A stretch of 64,000 bases of DNA, from assembly GCA_017303855.1 (NCBI GenBank), contig JAFLBL010000015.1, forward strand, positions 30,359-94,358. Direction: 5' to 3'. A model generated the notes under the pieces. It worked only from the letters and a program-made list of their open reading frames with translations. It was not told the origin of the DNA and made no database searches. Position 1 is the stretch's first letter. The number at the start of each line of letters is the position of its first letter. Source of the stretch: Chitinophagales bacterium (GTDB taxonomy: Bacteria; Bacteroidota; Bacteroidia; Chitinophagales; Chitinophagaceae). The position numbers were made by a program, and so were the translations under genes. Of this stretch, positions 43,328 to 51,724 are shown in pieces.

Positions 43328-44737
43328 ATGAAAAAAATTGTACTTGCCGTCCTGATCAGCCTCCTTTCAACTGGCGCATTTGCCCAGACAGGCAGCCTGT
43401 TAATGTCAGAGAATTTCAACTATACCGCAGGCAATCTTGGTACACAAGGCAGCTGGGTAAGTCCGACCGGCACCAATGCGCAGGTGGTAAGCGCAACCAA
43501 TACAACCGGCGTTGTTTATACCGGCTATACCAGCGGAACCAATTATCTGACTACTGCGTCAAACACAAACCAGTCAGATCCGTATAAGGCATTTAACGGA
43601 AGTGCCATACCTACCAACGATCAGTCAGTTTTTTATATTTCGTTCGTTATGCAGGTTGACGCAGCCCGGAACAATGGAGGAAGCGGAAACTATGTAATGA
43701 CCCTTTCTACTGTAAACGGGAGTGCGGGTACAGCTGTAAACGGTACTGCAGCAAGCCTATATATCAGAAGTACTTCTATTGGTGCGACCACATTCAATGT
43801 GGGTGTATCAACTGATTTAACAGTACCTGGCACCTGGGGCAGTACAGCTTATAACATGAATACTTCGTACCTTGTTATCATTAAGTATGTAAACGGTGCA
43901 GCCGGAAATGATGACAATGTGTACGTATGGATGAATCCCACATCAGTCAGCAGTGAACCCACTCTCGCAAGTGCAGCGGCTTCTGATTCCGGCAACGATA
44001 ATTTTGCTTCCGGAACAGATTATTTCAAGTACTTCCAGTTATATCAGCAGAATAATGCCGCAGGTCTCAGCATAGATGGAATTAAAGTAGCTTACGCCAG
44101 AACCGGTGCAACTGGTTCAACTCAAACAGTTAATTCCGCAGCCGCCTGGACCAATCTGGCTCCTGCCGGCGCCCCCCTTCCTGTAAAATTCGGTGCCATC
44201 AAAGCCGCTGAAAAGCAGAAAGGCATTCAACTGGACTGGACTTCATACGATGAGGTAAATATGAATAACTACACGATCGAACGTTCTTCTGATGGTATCA
44301 ACTTTACAGCGATAGGTTCGGTGAATGCGGCTAACAGCACTGCTGCCCGTAATGATTACAGTTTCTTTGACGCCGCTCCATTAGCCGGTGTGAATATCTA
44401 CCGCATCCGCAACAATGATATTGATGGGAAAGCCGGTTACAGCAACATGGTAAAAGTGAACCTTGATAAATCGGTTAAAGAAATCAGCCTCTATCCTAAC
44501 CCGGTTCGTGGTACGCAGGTTTCCATTCAGGCAACCGATCTGGCAAAAGGTCTTTACCAGGTAACCGTTTTCAATGCCAACGGACAGCAGGTATATAATC
44601 AGTCCCTGAACCACACAGGTGGCGCGGTAAACCAGACGATTTCATTGTCCGCCAACCTGCAATCAGGCATGTATAATCTGCAACTGGCCGGCAACGGTGC
44701 AACAAAGATTGTAAAGCCTTTTATACTGGTTAAATAA
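43328..44737 (+). CDS. T9SS type-A cargo protein with LamG-like domain
   Basis: 469 residues. Signal peptide MKKIVLAVLISLLSTGAFAQ; residues about 27-260 form a concanavalin/LamG-like beta-sandwich (LLMSENFNYTAGNLGTQGSW...); about 285-375 a fibronectin-like module (IQLDWTSYDEVNMNNYTIERSSDG); about 390-469 a type-A T9SS sorting domain (ISLYPNPVRGTQVSIQ ... GMYNLQLAGNGATKIVKPFILVK). It should be secreted and possibly attached to the cell surface through A-LPS. The LamG-like part suggests carbohydrate or protein binding. A strong terminator follows. Confidence 0.9.
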   Translation: MKKIVLAVLISLLSTGAFAQTGSLLMSENFNYTAGNLGTQGSWVSPTGTNAQVVSATNTTGVVYTGYTSGTNYLTTASNTNQSDPYKAFNGSAIPTNDQSVFYISFVMQVDAARNNGGSGNYVMTLSTVNGSAGTAVNGTAASLYIRSTSIGATTFNVGVSTDLTVPGTWGSTAYNMNTSYLVIIKYVNGAAGNDDNVYVWMNPTSVSSEPTLASAAASDSGNDNFASGTDYFKYFQLYQQNNAAGLSIDGIKVAYARTGATGSTQTVNSAAAWTNLAPAGAPLPVKFGAIKAAEKQKGIQLDWTSYDEVNMNNYTIERSSDGINFTAIGSVNAANSTAARNDYSFFDAAPLAGVNIYRIRNNDIDGKAGYSNMVKVNLDKSVKEISLYPNPVRGTQVSIQATDLAKGLYQVTVFNANGQQVYNQSLNHTGGAVNQTISLSANLQSGMYNLQLAGNGATKIVKPFILVK

Positions 44738-44775
44738 ATAGTTTTCATGGTTTCATAAGGTTTGGAAAAACCATT

Positions 44776-44809
44776 GAGGGGGTGTTAGGGTCACCCCCTC
44801 TTCTTTTTT
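44776..44809 (+). terminator. Terminator of T9SS cargo gene
   Basis: GAGGGGGTG (44776-44784), loop, CACCCCCTC (44792-44800), then TTCTTTTTT. Confidence 0.92.
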
Positions 44810-44853
44810 ACCCCACTTTTTGGTAAGCTCCCGCTAATACTGAATCTTGCAGT

Positions 44854-45501
44854 ATGAATTATTCAGCCGTTATTTTTGATATGGACGGGGTGCTGATCGA
44901 CAGCGAACCTTTGTGGCAGGAAGCGGGAAAAGAAACCCTGAATCACTTTGGCATTTCACTGACTGACGACCAATACCATACCAGTACAGGTCTGCGTACG
45001 GAAGAATGGGTGGATCACTGGTTCAGGTATTTCGGGATTGATCAGGTTCATGCTCCGGAAGCGGTACGTATCATCATACAGACAGCAATTGATAAAATCG
45101 GGCAACAGGGTACGGCCATGCCTGGTGTAACGGAGATACTTGATTACTTCAGCGAAAAGAACTACCGGATCGGCCTGGCTACCTCATCCCCTCTGGCACT
45201 GGTGGATGTAGTCGTGGACAAATTAACTATCCGGAACCGTTTTCATCATTTCAGTTCAGCAGAATTTCTACCTTACGGTAAACCTCATCCGCAGGTATTC
45301 CTTGATTGCGCGGCTGCTTTGCAAACGCCTCCTGCAGCCTGTATTGTTTTTGAAGACTCCTACAATGGCATGATTGCCGCCAAAGCAGCCCGGATGAAAT
45401 GCGTGGTGGTACCCGCCGCCAATCAATTTGAACAGCTTCGTTGGGGGGCTGCCGATCTTAAACTTAAAACCCTTGTGGAGTATCCGCTTTACGCAGACTG
45501 A
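44854..45501 (+). CDS. HAD-superfamily phosphatase (hexitol phosphatase-like)
   Basis: 215 residues. Motif I FDMDGVLIDSEP (nucleophile Asp9, acid/base Asp11), motif II ATSSP, motif III Lys in YGKPHPQVF and motif IV FEDSYNGMIAAKAA. The cap domain and SEPLWQEAGKE resemble the HxpB/YniC group of sugar or hexitol phosphatases and beta-phosphoglucomutases. DSEPLW favours phosphatase, but the substrate is not fixed by sequence. The gene stands alone, convergent with the Ig-like lipoprotein gene. Confidence 0.88.
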   Translation: MNYSAVIFDMDGVLIDSEPLWQEAGKETLNHFGISLTDDQYHTSTGLRTEEWVDHWFRYFGIDQVHAPEAVRIIIQTAIDKIGQQGTAMPGVTEILDYFSEKNYRIGLATSSPLALVDVVVDKLTIRNRFHHFSSAEFLPYGKPHPQVFLDCAAALQTPPAACIVFEDSYNGMIAAKAARMKCVVVPAANQFEQLRWGAADLKLKTLVEYPLYAD

Positions 45502-45506
45502 ATTTA

Positions 45507-46256
45507 TTAATTTGTTTGTGTGATTTTTCCGGAACAGGTTGTCACAAACGGCGGGGATGCGAATTCGAGGTTACAGAAATTTACCTGCAGTTTACCTCCC
45601 ACATGACTGACGTACACTTTATTTCCCGGCCGGCAGTGGAAATAATTACTGGAATAAATGAAGCTGATGGAGATTTCATTGGGTTCCTGTAACGGACTGA
45701 AAGTGGCAATATCGGTAGTCGTATACACGCCGTCACGGGGTTCCACATTTCCGTTATACGAATTAAATAAAACGGTATAGGAAGGATAGCCGAATGAGGC
45801 TGCACTGGCATACAGGTTCAGGGTATTCCAGGAGCCGCCGTATGACTTGGTAACAGAACCAAATGTGGTGCCGGGAATGCTGGATGCGGTAACCGTATTA
45901 TTGGTAATAGTACAGGGTGGTGTTTCCTGTTTCAGCTGTACATTAATCACAATTGAATCGCCCAGGGAGGTATTGCAGTCCGTGTTGGCCAGGTTGCAAT
46001 AATAGATTCCGCTATGTGACAATTTTATATCGCTGATCTGCAGGGAAGATGACTGATTGGTTTCATTGGTCCTGGGTCCGTTCCATTGAAAAACCACATT
46101 GGTATTGGGAGGTTCCGGTGCGGAAATAATCAGATCGTCACCGACCGTAGGGGTCAGTGTATTGGCCCGTAATTCAAGCGAAGAAGGGCAAACCGGTTTT
46201 TTTTCGCAGGAAGAAAACAGAAATACAACAACTGCAGCAGTAATGATAATTTTCAT
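45507..46256 (-). CDS. Lipoprotein with Ig-like domain
   Basis: 249 residues. Lipobox in MKIIITAAVVVFLFSSC (Cys17). Residues about 25-105 form an Ig-like domain (LEISAPEPP...QWNGPRTNETNQSSSLQISDIKLSHSGIYYCNLAN), with the canonical Ser-Gly-x-Tyr-x-Cys. The C-terminal half is a different beta-rich domain with YVSHVGGKLQVNFCNLEF. It is probably surface-exposed; ligand unknown. Confidence 0.78.
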   Translation of the reverse strand: MKIIITAAVVVFLFSSCEKKPVCPSSLELRANTLTPTVGDDLIISAPEPPNTNVVFQWNGPRTNETNQSSSLQISDIKLSHSGIYYCNLANTDCNTSLGDSIVINVQLKQETPPCTITNNTVTASSIPGTTFGSVTKSYGGSWNTLNLYASAASFGYPSYTVLFNSYNGNVEPRDGVYTTTDIATFSPLQEPNEISISFIYSSNYFHCRPGNKVYVSHVGGKLQVNFCNLEFASPPFVTTCSGKITQTN

Positions 46257-46325
46257 AAAAAAGATTGGGGACGAATATAAAAAAGGTTTTCCGGAAAAGC
46301 AATGACCGGAACAGTAAATGAAAAG

Positions 46326-46350
46326 CCTGCCGGAAAACCTTTCCGGCAGG
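46326..46350 (-). terminator. Terminator after small DUF2267-like gene
   Basis: CCTGCCGGAAA (46326-46336) and TTTCCGGCAGG (46340-46350) form an 11-bp stem with a 3-nt loop. On the minus strand it is followed by CTTTTC. Confidence 0.75.
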
Positions 46351-46362
46351 ATAAAGAAGTGT

Positions 46363-46572
46363 TTAGCTGAATAAACCCGACGCTTTGTCTTTCAGGTTAT
46401 CGATTACATCGCCTACAGAACCGGCATTGCCACTGATAAATGATTCCACCTGGCCACCGATTCCTCCCGGCATTTTGTCTTTAATAAATCCCAATACAGT
46501 TTCAACGGCTTTTGTTGCCTGATCGGCTGAAATACCTGTTTTCTCGGTTACTAATTTGATAAGTTCCTGCAT
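46363..46572 (-). CDS. Small DUF2267-like helical protein
   Basis: 69 residues from the ATG at 46572 (MQELIKLVTEKTGISADQATKAVETVLGFIKDKMPGG). The frame extends upstream to 46644, but the extra 24 residues do not fit. Sequence KTGISADQATKAVETVLGFIK is a two-helix motif found in small DUF2267/DUF937-like proteins, followed by GGIGGQVESFISG and a C-terminal helix. It is cytoplasmic, with unknown function. It lies downstream of dnaK, separated by a terminator. Confidence 0.75.
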   Translation of the reverse strand: MQELIKLVTEKTGISADQATKAVETVLGFIKDKMPGGIGGQVESFISGNAGSVGDVIDNLKDKASGLFS

Positions 46573-46677
46573 AATTATATGTTTTATGATTCCTGTCAAA
46601 AATAATGAAAGCGGCTGACAGTACTGCATAGCCGTAAGTATCACTAATCAAAATCTCCTTAAACAAAGGGAAACAAA

Positions 46678-46703
46678 ACAGCCCCGGTTTTCACCAGGGC
46701 TGT
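46678..46703 (-). terminator. Terminator of dnaK
   Basis: ACAGCCC (46678-46684) and GGGCTGT (46697-46703), 12-nt loop, followed on the minus strand by TTTGTTT. Confidence 0.82.
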
Positions 46704-46736
46704 ATACGTATATTATTTTACGTTAATCGTTCCGTC

Positions 46737-48638
46737 TTACTTCACTTCCTCATACGGAACATCGGTTACATTATCGGTGTTCGCCTCTGCTTTCTGTGAA
46801 GCACCTGCATCCGGTCCGGGCTGTGCTCCGCCTTCCTGGGTAGACTTATACATGTCTTCACTGGCGGCTGTCCAGGCAGCGTTCAGGGCGGCCATGGCCG
46901 TATCAATACCAGTCAGATCCTGGGCCTTATGCGCTTCTTTCAGTTTTTCTGCAGCCTGCTCAATGGCTCCTTTCTTATCTGCCGGAATTTTGTCGCCATA
47001 TTCCTTCAGTTGCTTCTCTGTCTGGAAAACGAGACTATCCGCCTGGTTCAGTTTGTCTACTTTTTCTTTTTCCGCTTTATCACTGGCTTCATTGGCACGG
47101 GCTTCCGCCTTCATTTTTTCCACTTCATCTTTGCTGAGACCGGAACCGGCTTCGATATGAATTTTTTGTTCTTTACCGGTGCCTTTATCTTTTGCGGTTA
47201 CATGCAAAATTCCATTGGCATCGATATCAAAGATGACTTCAATCTGGGGTACGCCACGGGGAGCCGGGGGAATATCATCCAGGTTGAACATACCGAGACT
47301 TTTATTATCGCGGGCCATGCTGCGTTCTCCCTGGAGTACATGGATCTGTACACCGGGCTGGTTATCGCTGGCTGTTGAAAAAACTTCTGATTTTTTAGTC
47401 GGGATGGTAGTATTGCTGGGGATCAGCGGGGTCATCACGCCACCCATGGTTTCAATACCGAGTGACAACGGGGTTACGTCGAGCAGGAGTACATCTTTTA
47501 CTTCACCTGTGAGAACAGCACCCTGGATAGCCGCACCAACAGCCACCACTTCATCGGGGTTTACACCACGATTCGGTTTCTTGCCGAAGAATTTTTCCAC
47601 GATCTCCTGTACTTTGGGAATACGGGTGGAACCACCCACCAGGATTACCTCGTCAATCTGCGATGTACTTAAACCAGCATCTTTTAAAGCTGCTTCACAG
47701 GGTTTCAGACAACGGGCAAACAGGTTATCGGCCAGTGCTTCAAATTTGGCACGGGTCAGTTTTTTAACCAGGTGTTTGGGCACGCCATCCATCGCTGTGA
47801 TATACGGTAAGTTGATTTCTGTTTCTGAAGAAGAAGACAATTCCACTTTGGCTTTTTCAGCGGCTTCTTTCAGACGCTGCAAGGCCATGGGATCTTTGCG
47901 CAGGTCAATGGCTTCATCGGCTTTGAATTCATCAGCCAGCCAGTCCATCACCACTTTATCGAAATCGTCACCACCGAGGTGCGTATCTCCGTTTGTTGAT
48001 TTTACTTCAAATACGCCGTCGCCCAGCTCGAGGACGGAAATATCGAAAGTACCACCGCCGAGGTCAAATACGGCGATCTTCTGATCATGTTTCGCTTTAT
48101 CAAGTCCGTATGCGAGTGCGGCGGCTGTCGGTTCGTTTACAATCCGGCGGACTGTCAGTCCGGCAATTTCGCCCGCTTCTTTGGTAGCCTGGCGCTGGGC
48201 ATCATTAAAGTAAGCCGGTACGGTAATTACCGCTTCCGTTACTTCCTGACCCAGATAGTCTTCTGCCGTTTTTTTCATTTTCTGCAGCACCATGGCACTT
48301 ATTTCCTGGGGGGTATACAATCTGCCATCTATGTCAATACGAACGGTATTATTGTCACCTTTTGCCACTTTGTAGCTCCAATGGCTGATTTCTTCTGTCA
48401 CTTCGCCAAACTGGCGGCCCATAAAACGCTTCACTGAAGCGATGGTATTATGGGGGTTGGTGATCGCCTGGCGTTTGGCCGGATCACCTACTTTACGTTC
48501 ACCATTTTTCAGAAAAGCCACGACAGACGGGGTTGTACGACGTCCTTCGTCATTGGCAATCACCACTGGCTCGTTCCCTTCCATTACGGAAACGCAGCTG
48601 TTTGTGGTTCCTAAGTCGATTCCTATTATCTTTCCCAT
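46737..48638 (-). CDS. dnaK: Chaperone DnaK (Hsp70)
   Basis: 633 residues. Hsp70 signatures: IGIDLGTTNSCVSVMEG, VFDLGGGTFDISVLELGDG and VILVGGSTRIPKVQEIVEKFF; the linker and substrate domain are VKDVLLLDVTPLSLGIETMGG. The C-terminal tail ends in TDVPYEEVK. It folds proteins using ATP with DnaJ and GrpE, neither of which is next to it. The upstream region carries an array element, and no CIRCE operator is seen. Confidence 0.97.
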   Translation of the reverse strand: MGKIIGIDLGTTNSCVSVMEGNEPVVIANDEGRRTTPSVVAFLKNGERKVGDPAKRQAITNPHNTIASVKRFMGRQFGEVTEEISHWSYKVAKGDNNTVRIDIDGRLYTPQEISAMVLQKMKKTAEDYLGQEVTEAVITVPAYFNDAQRQATKEAGEIAGLTVRRIVNEPTAAALAYGLDKAKHDQKIAVFDLGGGTFDISVLELGDGVFEVKSTNGDTHLGGDDFDKVVMDWLADEFKADEAIDLRKDPMALQRLKEAAEKAKVELSSSSETEINLPYITAMDGVPKHLVKKLTRAKFEALADNLFARCLKPCEAALKDAGLSTSQIDEVILVGGSTRIPKVQEIVEKFFGKKPNRGVNPDEVVAVGAAIQGAVLTGEVKDVLLLDVTPLSLGIETMGGVMTPLIPSNTTIPTKKSEVFSTASDNQPGVQIHVLQGERSMARDNKSLGMFNLDDIPPAPRGVPQIEVIFDIDANGILHVTAKDKGTGKEQKIHIEAGSGLSKDEVEKMKAEARANEASDKAEKEKVDKLNQADSLVFQTEKQLKEYGDKIPADKKGAIEQAAEKLKEAHKAQDLTGIDTAMAALNAAWTAASEDMYKSTQEGGAQPGPDAGASQKAEANTDNVTDVPYEEVK

Positions 48639-48716
48639 ATTTCTGGATTTATTGTTCGCAGTAGATAGTCAATCTTTGTGCCGGGAGCTGCAAGGGTGAA
48701 AAAATGGCAGTCCCGG

Positions 48717-48840
48717 AGAGTCGGGAGTCGGGAGTTTGGAGTCGGGAGTCGGGAGTCGGGAGAAGTACCGAGGAGTGTTCATCGTTTACTGGTATATTTT
48801 TTTACTTTTAACTTGTTAACCTTTCAATTTTTCAACTCCC
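48717..48840. repeat. Hybrid element: GAGTCGG left array, GTTGAAA-type right array
   Basis: The left array (48717-48762) has GAGTCGG (x5) with one GAGTTTG. The core runs to about 48805. The right array (48806-48840), on the minus strand, has GTTGAAAA, ATTGAAAG, GTTAACAA, GTTAAAAG. It lies in the divergent dnaK-YdeI promoter region. Confidence 0.8.
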
Positions 48841-48846
48841 CGCTCA

Positions 48847-49497
48847 ATGCCCACCGCTCTCCCAGAAAAACTCCGTATTAAAGCCGGTAATATCCTGTTT
48901 ACCCTGCATGCTCCTGTCGATTTTAAAAAGACGCTCGGAAAACTACCGGCCGGGGTCATAATTACAGAAAAAGTAAAACATCCCGACCAGGTACACTGGT
49001 TTGTACAGAACCGGGCACAGCTGGAAAAAGAGCTTAGTAAAGTATTGAAACTGGTCAGACCCGGCGTAGCCTTGTGGGTCTATTATCCCAAGGGTACCTC
49101 AAAACTGCAGACCGATCTTACCCGTGACAAAGGGTGGGAATGCCTGCTGGCTGAAAGTGATAAACTGGCCTGGCTTAACCTGATTTCTTTTGACAGTACC
49201 TGGTCGGTATCCGGATTCAGGGGCAAGACAGAAACCGATCTGAAAAAGGATGCAAAACCCAAGCAGGAACGCGAAATATTTAACTGGGTAAACCCCACTA
49301 CAAAAGAAGTAAAACTGCCACCGGATTTAGCTGATGCATTGAAGAAAAAAACAGCAGTACTCGCCTATTTTGATAAACTGGCTTTTACACATAAAAAGGA
49401 ATATATTGAATGGGTGGTAACGGCGAAAAAGGAAGAAACCCGGATGAAACGTGTGGAAGGGATGATTATGAAAATAGTTGAAAAGTTGAAAGGTTGA
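48847..49497 (+). CDS. YdeI/OmdA-family protein
   Basis: 216 residues. The N-terminal 110 residues (LPEKLRIKAGNILFTLHAP...VALWVYYPKGTSKLQTDLTRDKGWECLL) are a DUF3052-like domain. The C-terminus (LPPDLADALKKKTAVLAYFDKLAFTHKKEYIEWVVTAKKEETRMKRVEGMI) is the YdeI/OmpD-associated (OmdA) signature. The biochemical role is unknown. The last six codons (VEKLKG) and TGA are encoded by GTTGAAAA/GTTGAAAG repeat units, so the reading frame ends inside the array. Confidence 0.85.
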   Translation: MPTALPEKLRIKAGNILFTLHAPVDFKKTLGKLPAGVIITEKVKHPDQVHWFVQNRAQLEKELSKVLKLVRPGVALWVYYPKGTSKLQTDLTRDKGWECLLAESDKLAWLNLISFDSTWSVSGFRGKTETDLKKDAKPKQEREIFNWVNPTTKEVKLPPDLADALKKKTAVLAYFDKLAFTHKKEYIEWVVTAKKEETRMKRVEGMIMKIVEKLKG

Positions 49498-49560
49498 AAA
49501 GTTGAGAAGTAACATCATAGTAAGCTTTTTAACTTTTCCACTTATTAACTTGTCAACTCT
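49477..49560. repeat. 8-bp GTTGAAAG array pair overlapping a gene end
   Basis: The left array (49477-49510) has GTTGAAAA, GTTGAAAG, GTTGAAAA, GTTGAGAA. A 20-bp core follows. The right array (49531-49560), on the minus strand, has GTTGACAA, GTTAATAA, GTGGAAAA, GTT. The first 21 bp of the array are coding for the upstream gene. Confidence 0.85.
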
Positions 49561-49565
49561 TTAGT

Positions 49566-49573
49566 TACATTTG
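49566..49573 (+). promoter_or_regulatory. TAnnTTTG -7 box for DUF4403 gene
   Basis: TACATTTG ends 15 bp before the ATG at 49589. Its -33 region falls inside the right arm of the adjacent array. Confidence 0.45.
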
Positions 49574-49588
49574 ACAGCAGTATAAACC

Positions 49589-51019
49589 ATGAAAGGAACC
49601 CTGATTCTATTAGCCGGCTTATTATTTTGTACTACCCTATTACAGGCACAACGGATTGACCCGGCCAATCCGGATCTTTCTCCGGGCAATTTCAGGCTGG
49701 ATTCATTACCCGATTCTGAATTAAATATTCCCATACAGGTAGATTTGCGGCCTGTGTATGCCATGGCTGAGAAATCAGTAGATACCCTGTTTACTTCTGC
49801 AGGTTACCCGGACGGATGGGTACAGGAAGGATGTGATACACGGTATAAATATGTTTTTCGCCGGAGTAAACTCTCCATGCAGGCAAATGGATTATCACTT
49901 AACCTGGGTTTTACCGGATATTATAAAATCGTAGGATCATCAAGGGTATGCGCCAGCGGGGTTGCCCTTTCTCCCTGGACTCCCCCCTGCCGCTGCGGCT
50001 TTGATGAACCGGAACGCAGGGTCAATGTTTCTTTTTCAAATACCCTCAGCCTGATGACCAACTATAAAGTAAAGCTGGAGATCAGGCGCAATGAACCACA
50101 ACCACTGGATAAATGTGAAGTCTGTTTCTGGGGACAAAATGTAACCGGCCAGGTGATGAAAGGACTGGTAGCCGAACTGGATGCATCAAAAGCGGAACTC
50201 GATAAAAACTACGGCAGCACGGAGCTGAAACCACAAATGCAGAAAATATGGGATCAGCTGAACAGGAGCTACAATCTCTATGGCCTTGGCTGGTTAAAAA
50301 TAAATCCCACCGCCGTTCACCTCAACCGGCTTTTTGCACAAAATGATTCATTAAATATAAACCTTGGCTTATCGGCCAGGCCCGTCATCAGTTTTGAAAA
50401 ACCGGCAGAGATCCTGACCCAGGTTCCCCATATCAGCAAATCGGTTGCCCGTCCCGGTTTTTCCATCTTTCTCGACGCCTTATTGAATTATGATTCACTC
50501 AGCCGGATTATGAATGCGCAGGTAGCCGGCAAACAATTTGAATTTAAAAAAGCCTTTGTAAAAAAGCAGTTTATCATAGATAGTTGTAAAATCTACGGAG
50601 GCGGATTCGATAAAATGATCATCCGGCTCTACTTCTCAGGAACGAATCACGGCTTGATCTACCTCGTGGGTACTCCTTCCTATGATACCGCCCGGAGAAT
50701 GATTGAAATAACCAACCTGGATTTTGATATTAAAACTAAAAATTTCCTGCTGGGTTCCGCCGGCTGGCTGTTTGATAAAAAAATAGCCCGGGAAATTGGT
50801 AAATATGCCCGCTTTGAGCTGGGCAATTATATTGACAATGCCAAGGTGACGGTCAATACCCAATTGAACCAGGAATGGATGCCGGGCATCCGCAGTTTTG
50901 GCAATATAAACGATATCCGGCTTATCCGCATGTACCCGATGCAGCAACACCTGATCATCCGGAGTAATTGCGAAGGCGATCTGAGTGTGAAAGTAGATGC
51001 CGGGAAACTCAGTCTCTGA
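49589..51019 (+). CDS. DUF4403 family secreted protein
   Basis: 476 residues. Signal peptide MKGTLILLAGLLFCTTLLQAQ, then IPIQVDLRPVYAMAEKSVDT, a strand-turn-helix repeat seen in DUF4403. The long beta-rich body has TGQVMKGLVAELDASKAELDK and LDFDIKTKNFLLGSAGWLFDKKIAREIGKYARFELG. DUF4403 is thought to have tubular lipid-binding (TULIP/BPI-like) folds; no experimental role is known to me. It ends 8 bp before the convergent GtrA gene. Confidence 0.85.
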   Translation: MKGTLILLAGLLFCTTLLQAQRIDPANPDLSPGNFRLDSLPDSELNIPIQVDLRPVYAMAEKSVDTLFTSAGYPDGWVQEGCDTRYKYVFRRSKLSMQANGLSLNLGFTGYYKIVGSSRVCASGVALSPWTPPCRCGFDEPERRVNVSFSNTLSLMTNYKVKLEIRRNEPQPLDKCEVCFWGQNVTGQVMKGLVAELDASKAELDKNYGSTELKPQMQKIWDQLNRSYNLYGLGWLKINPTAVHLNRLFAQNDSLNINLGLSARPVISFEKPAEILTQVPHISKSVARPGFSIFLDALLNYDSLSRIMNAQVAGKQFEFKKAFVKKQFIIDSCKIYGGGFDKMIIRLYFSGTNHGLIYLVGTPSYDTARRMIEITNLDFDIKTKNFLLGSAGWLFDKKIAREIGKYARFELGNYIDNAKVTVNTQLNQEWMPGIRSFGNINDIRLIRMYPMQQHLIIRSNCEGDLSVKVDAGKLSL

Positions 51020-51027
51020 TTGTGCAG

Positions 51028-51537
51028 TTAATTATCCTCTCCGGGAGCGGCCGCTTTAAATGAAAAATTCCGTTGCGCCAGGTAACTGAACACCACCACA
51101 ATTACCACCGTCATTACCTGCGAAAAAATCTCATCCAGGTGCAGTCGCTCAATAAAAATCTTGAGCAGGATATAGTTGAGAGCCAGGTTAAACATACAGA
51201 TCATAAAATACCGGAATAGCTGTACGCTCCCTTTTATTGCCGAGTCATTAAAGACTACATACTTTGACATAAAGAAGCCGATCGGGAATGTAACACAGAA
51301 CGACAGGAAAAGCGCCGCGGTATGTCCTTTCAGTGCATAAAAACCAAAATCAAACTCTTTTTCCAGAAAAATGTATTTAAAACTAATGGTGAAAATCAGA
51401 AATCCGAGGAGCACATTCCCACCCCCGGAAGCCGCATAACGAAATGTCTGCAGATTCATAATCCTGCGGAATGGCGGATAGAAAAAGTCAATGACTGGCA
51501 GGATAAAATCCCGGGCGCTATGAAGGTGTTTTCGCAT
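51028..51537 (-). CDS. GtrA family membrane protein
   Basis: 169 residues from the ATG at 51537. Four membrane helices: FRYAASGGGNVLLGFLIFTIS, LFLSFCVTFPIGFFMSKYVVFND, FRYFMICMFNLALNYILLKIF and VMTVVIVVVFSYLAQRNFSF. This is the GtrA/DPMS pattern, proposed to flip or hold undecaprenyl-linked sugars for cell-surface glycan. The FRYA(A/V)SG and (A/S)xxxNFxxxRxxVF-type motifs are partly present. A GAGTCGG-type array lies directly upstream of its start. Confidence 0.85.
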   Translation of the reverse strand: MRKHLHSARDFILPVIDFFYPPFRRIMNLQTFRYAASGGGNVLLGFLIFTISFKYIFLEKEFDFGFYALKGHTAALFLSFCVTFPIGFFMSKYVVFNDSAIKGSVQLFRYFMICMFNLALNYILLKIFIERLHLDEIFSQVMTVVIVVVFSYLAQRNFSFKAAAPGEDN

Positions 51538-51551
51538 TGGCGGGAGCAAAT

Positions 51552-51688
51552 ATAGTCAATAGTCTTTAGTCGATAGTCGGGAGTCGGGAGTCGATAGTCA
51601 GGTACTTCCTACTAAACGAATGGCTTCACCTCAACACCTCAACACCTCAACATCTCAACACCCAAACACCTAAACCCCTAAACCTCTC
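51552..51688. repeat. Hybrid element: 7-bp left array, 8-bp right array
   Basis: The left array (51552-51602) has ATAGTCT, TTAGTCG, ATAGTCG, GGAGTCG (x2), ATAGTCA. The 25-bp core is CTTCCTACTAAACGAATGGC and flanks. The right array (51628-51688), on the minus strand, has GGTTTAGG (x2), TGTTTGGG, TGTTGAGA, TGTTGAGG (x3). It lies between GtrA and argS, which are divergent. Confidence 0.85.
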
Positions 51689-51698
51689 ATCAATTCCG

Positions 51699-51706
51699 TA
51701 AATTTG
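51699..51706 (+). promoter_or_regulatory. TAnnTTTG -7 box for argS
   Basis: TAAATTTG ends 18 bp before the ATG at 51725. Its -33 region overlaps the end of the right array. Confidence 0.5.
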
Positions 51707-51724
51707 CCCACCAAATCACAACGA

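Noticed and set aside
47179..48084. 301-codon plus-strand frame antisense to dnaK
   Set aside because: It is a Ser-rich shadow of a highly conserved gene.
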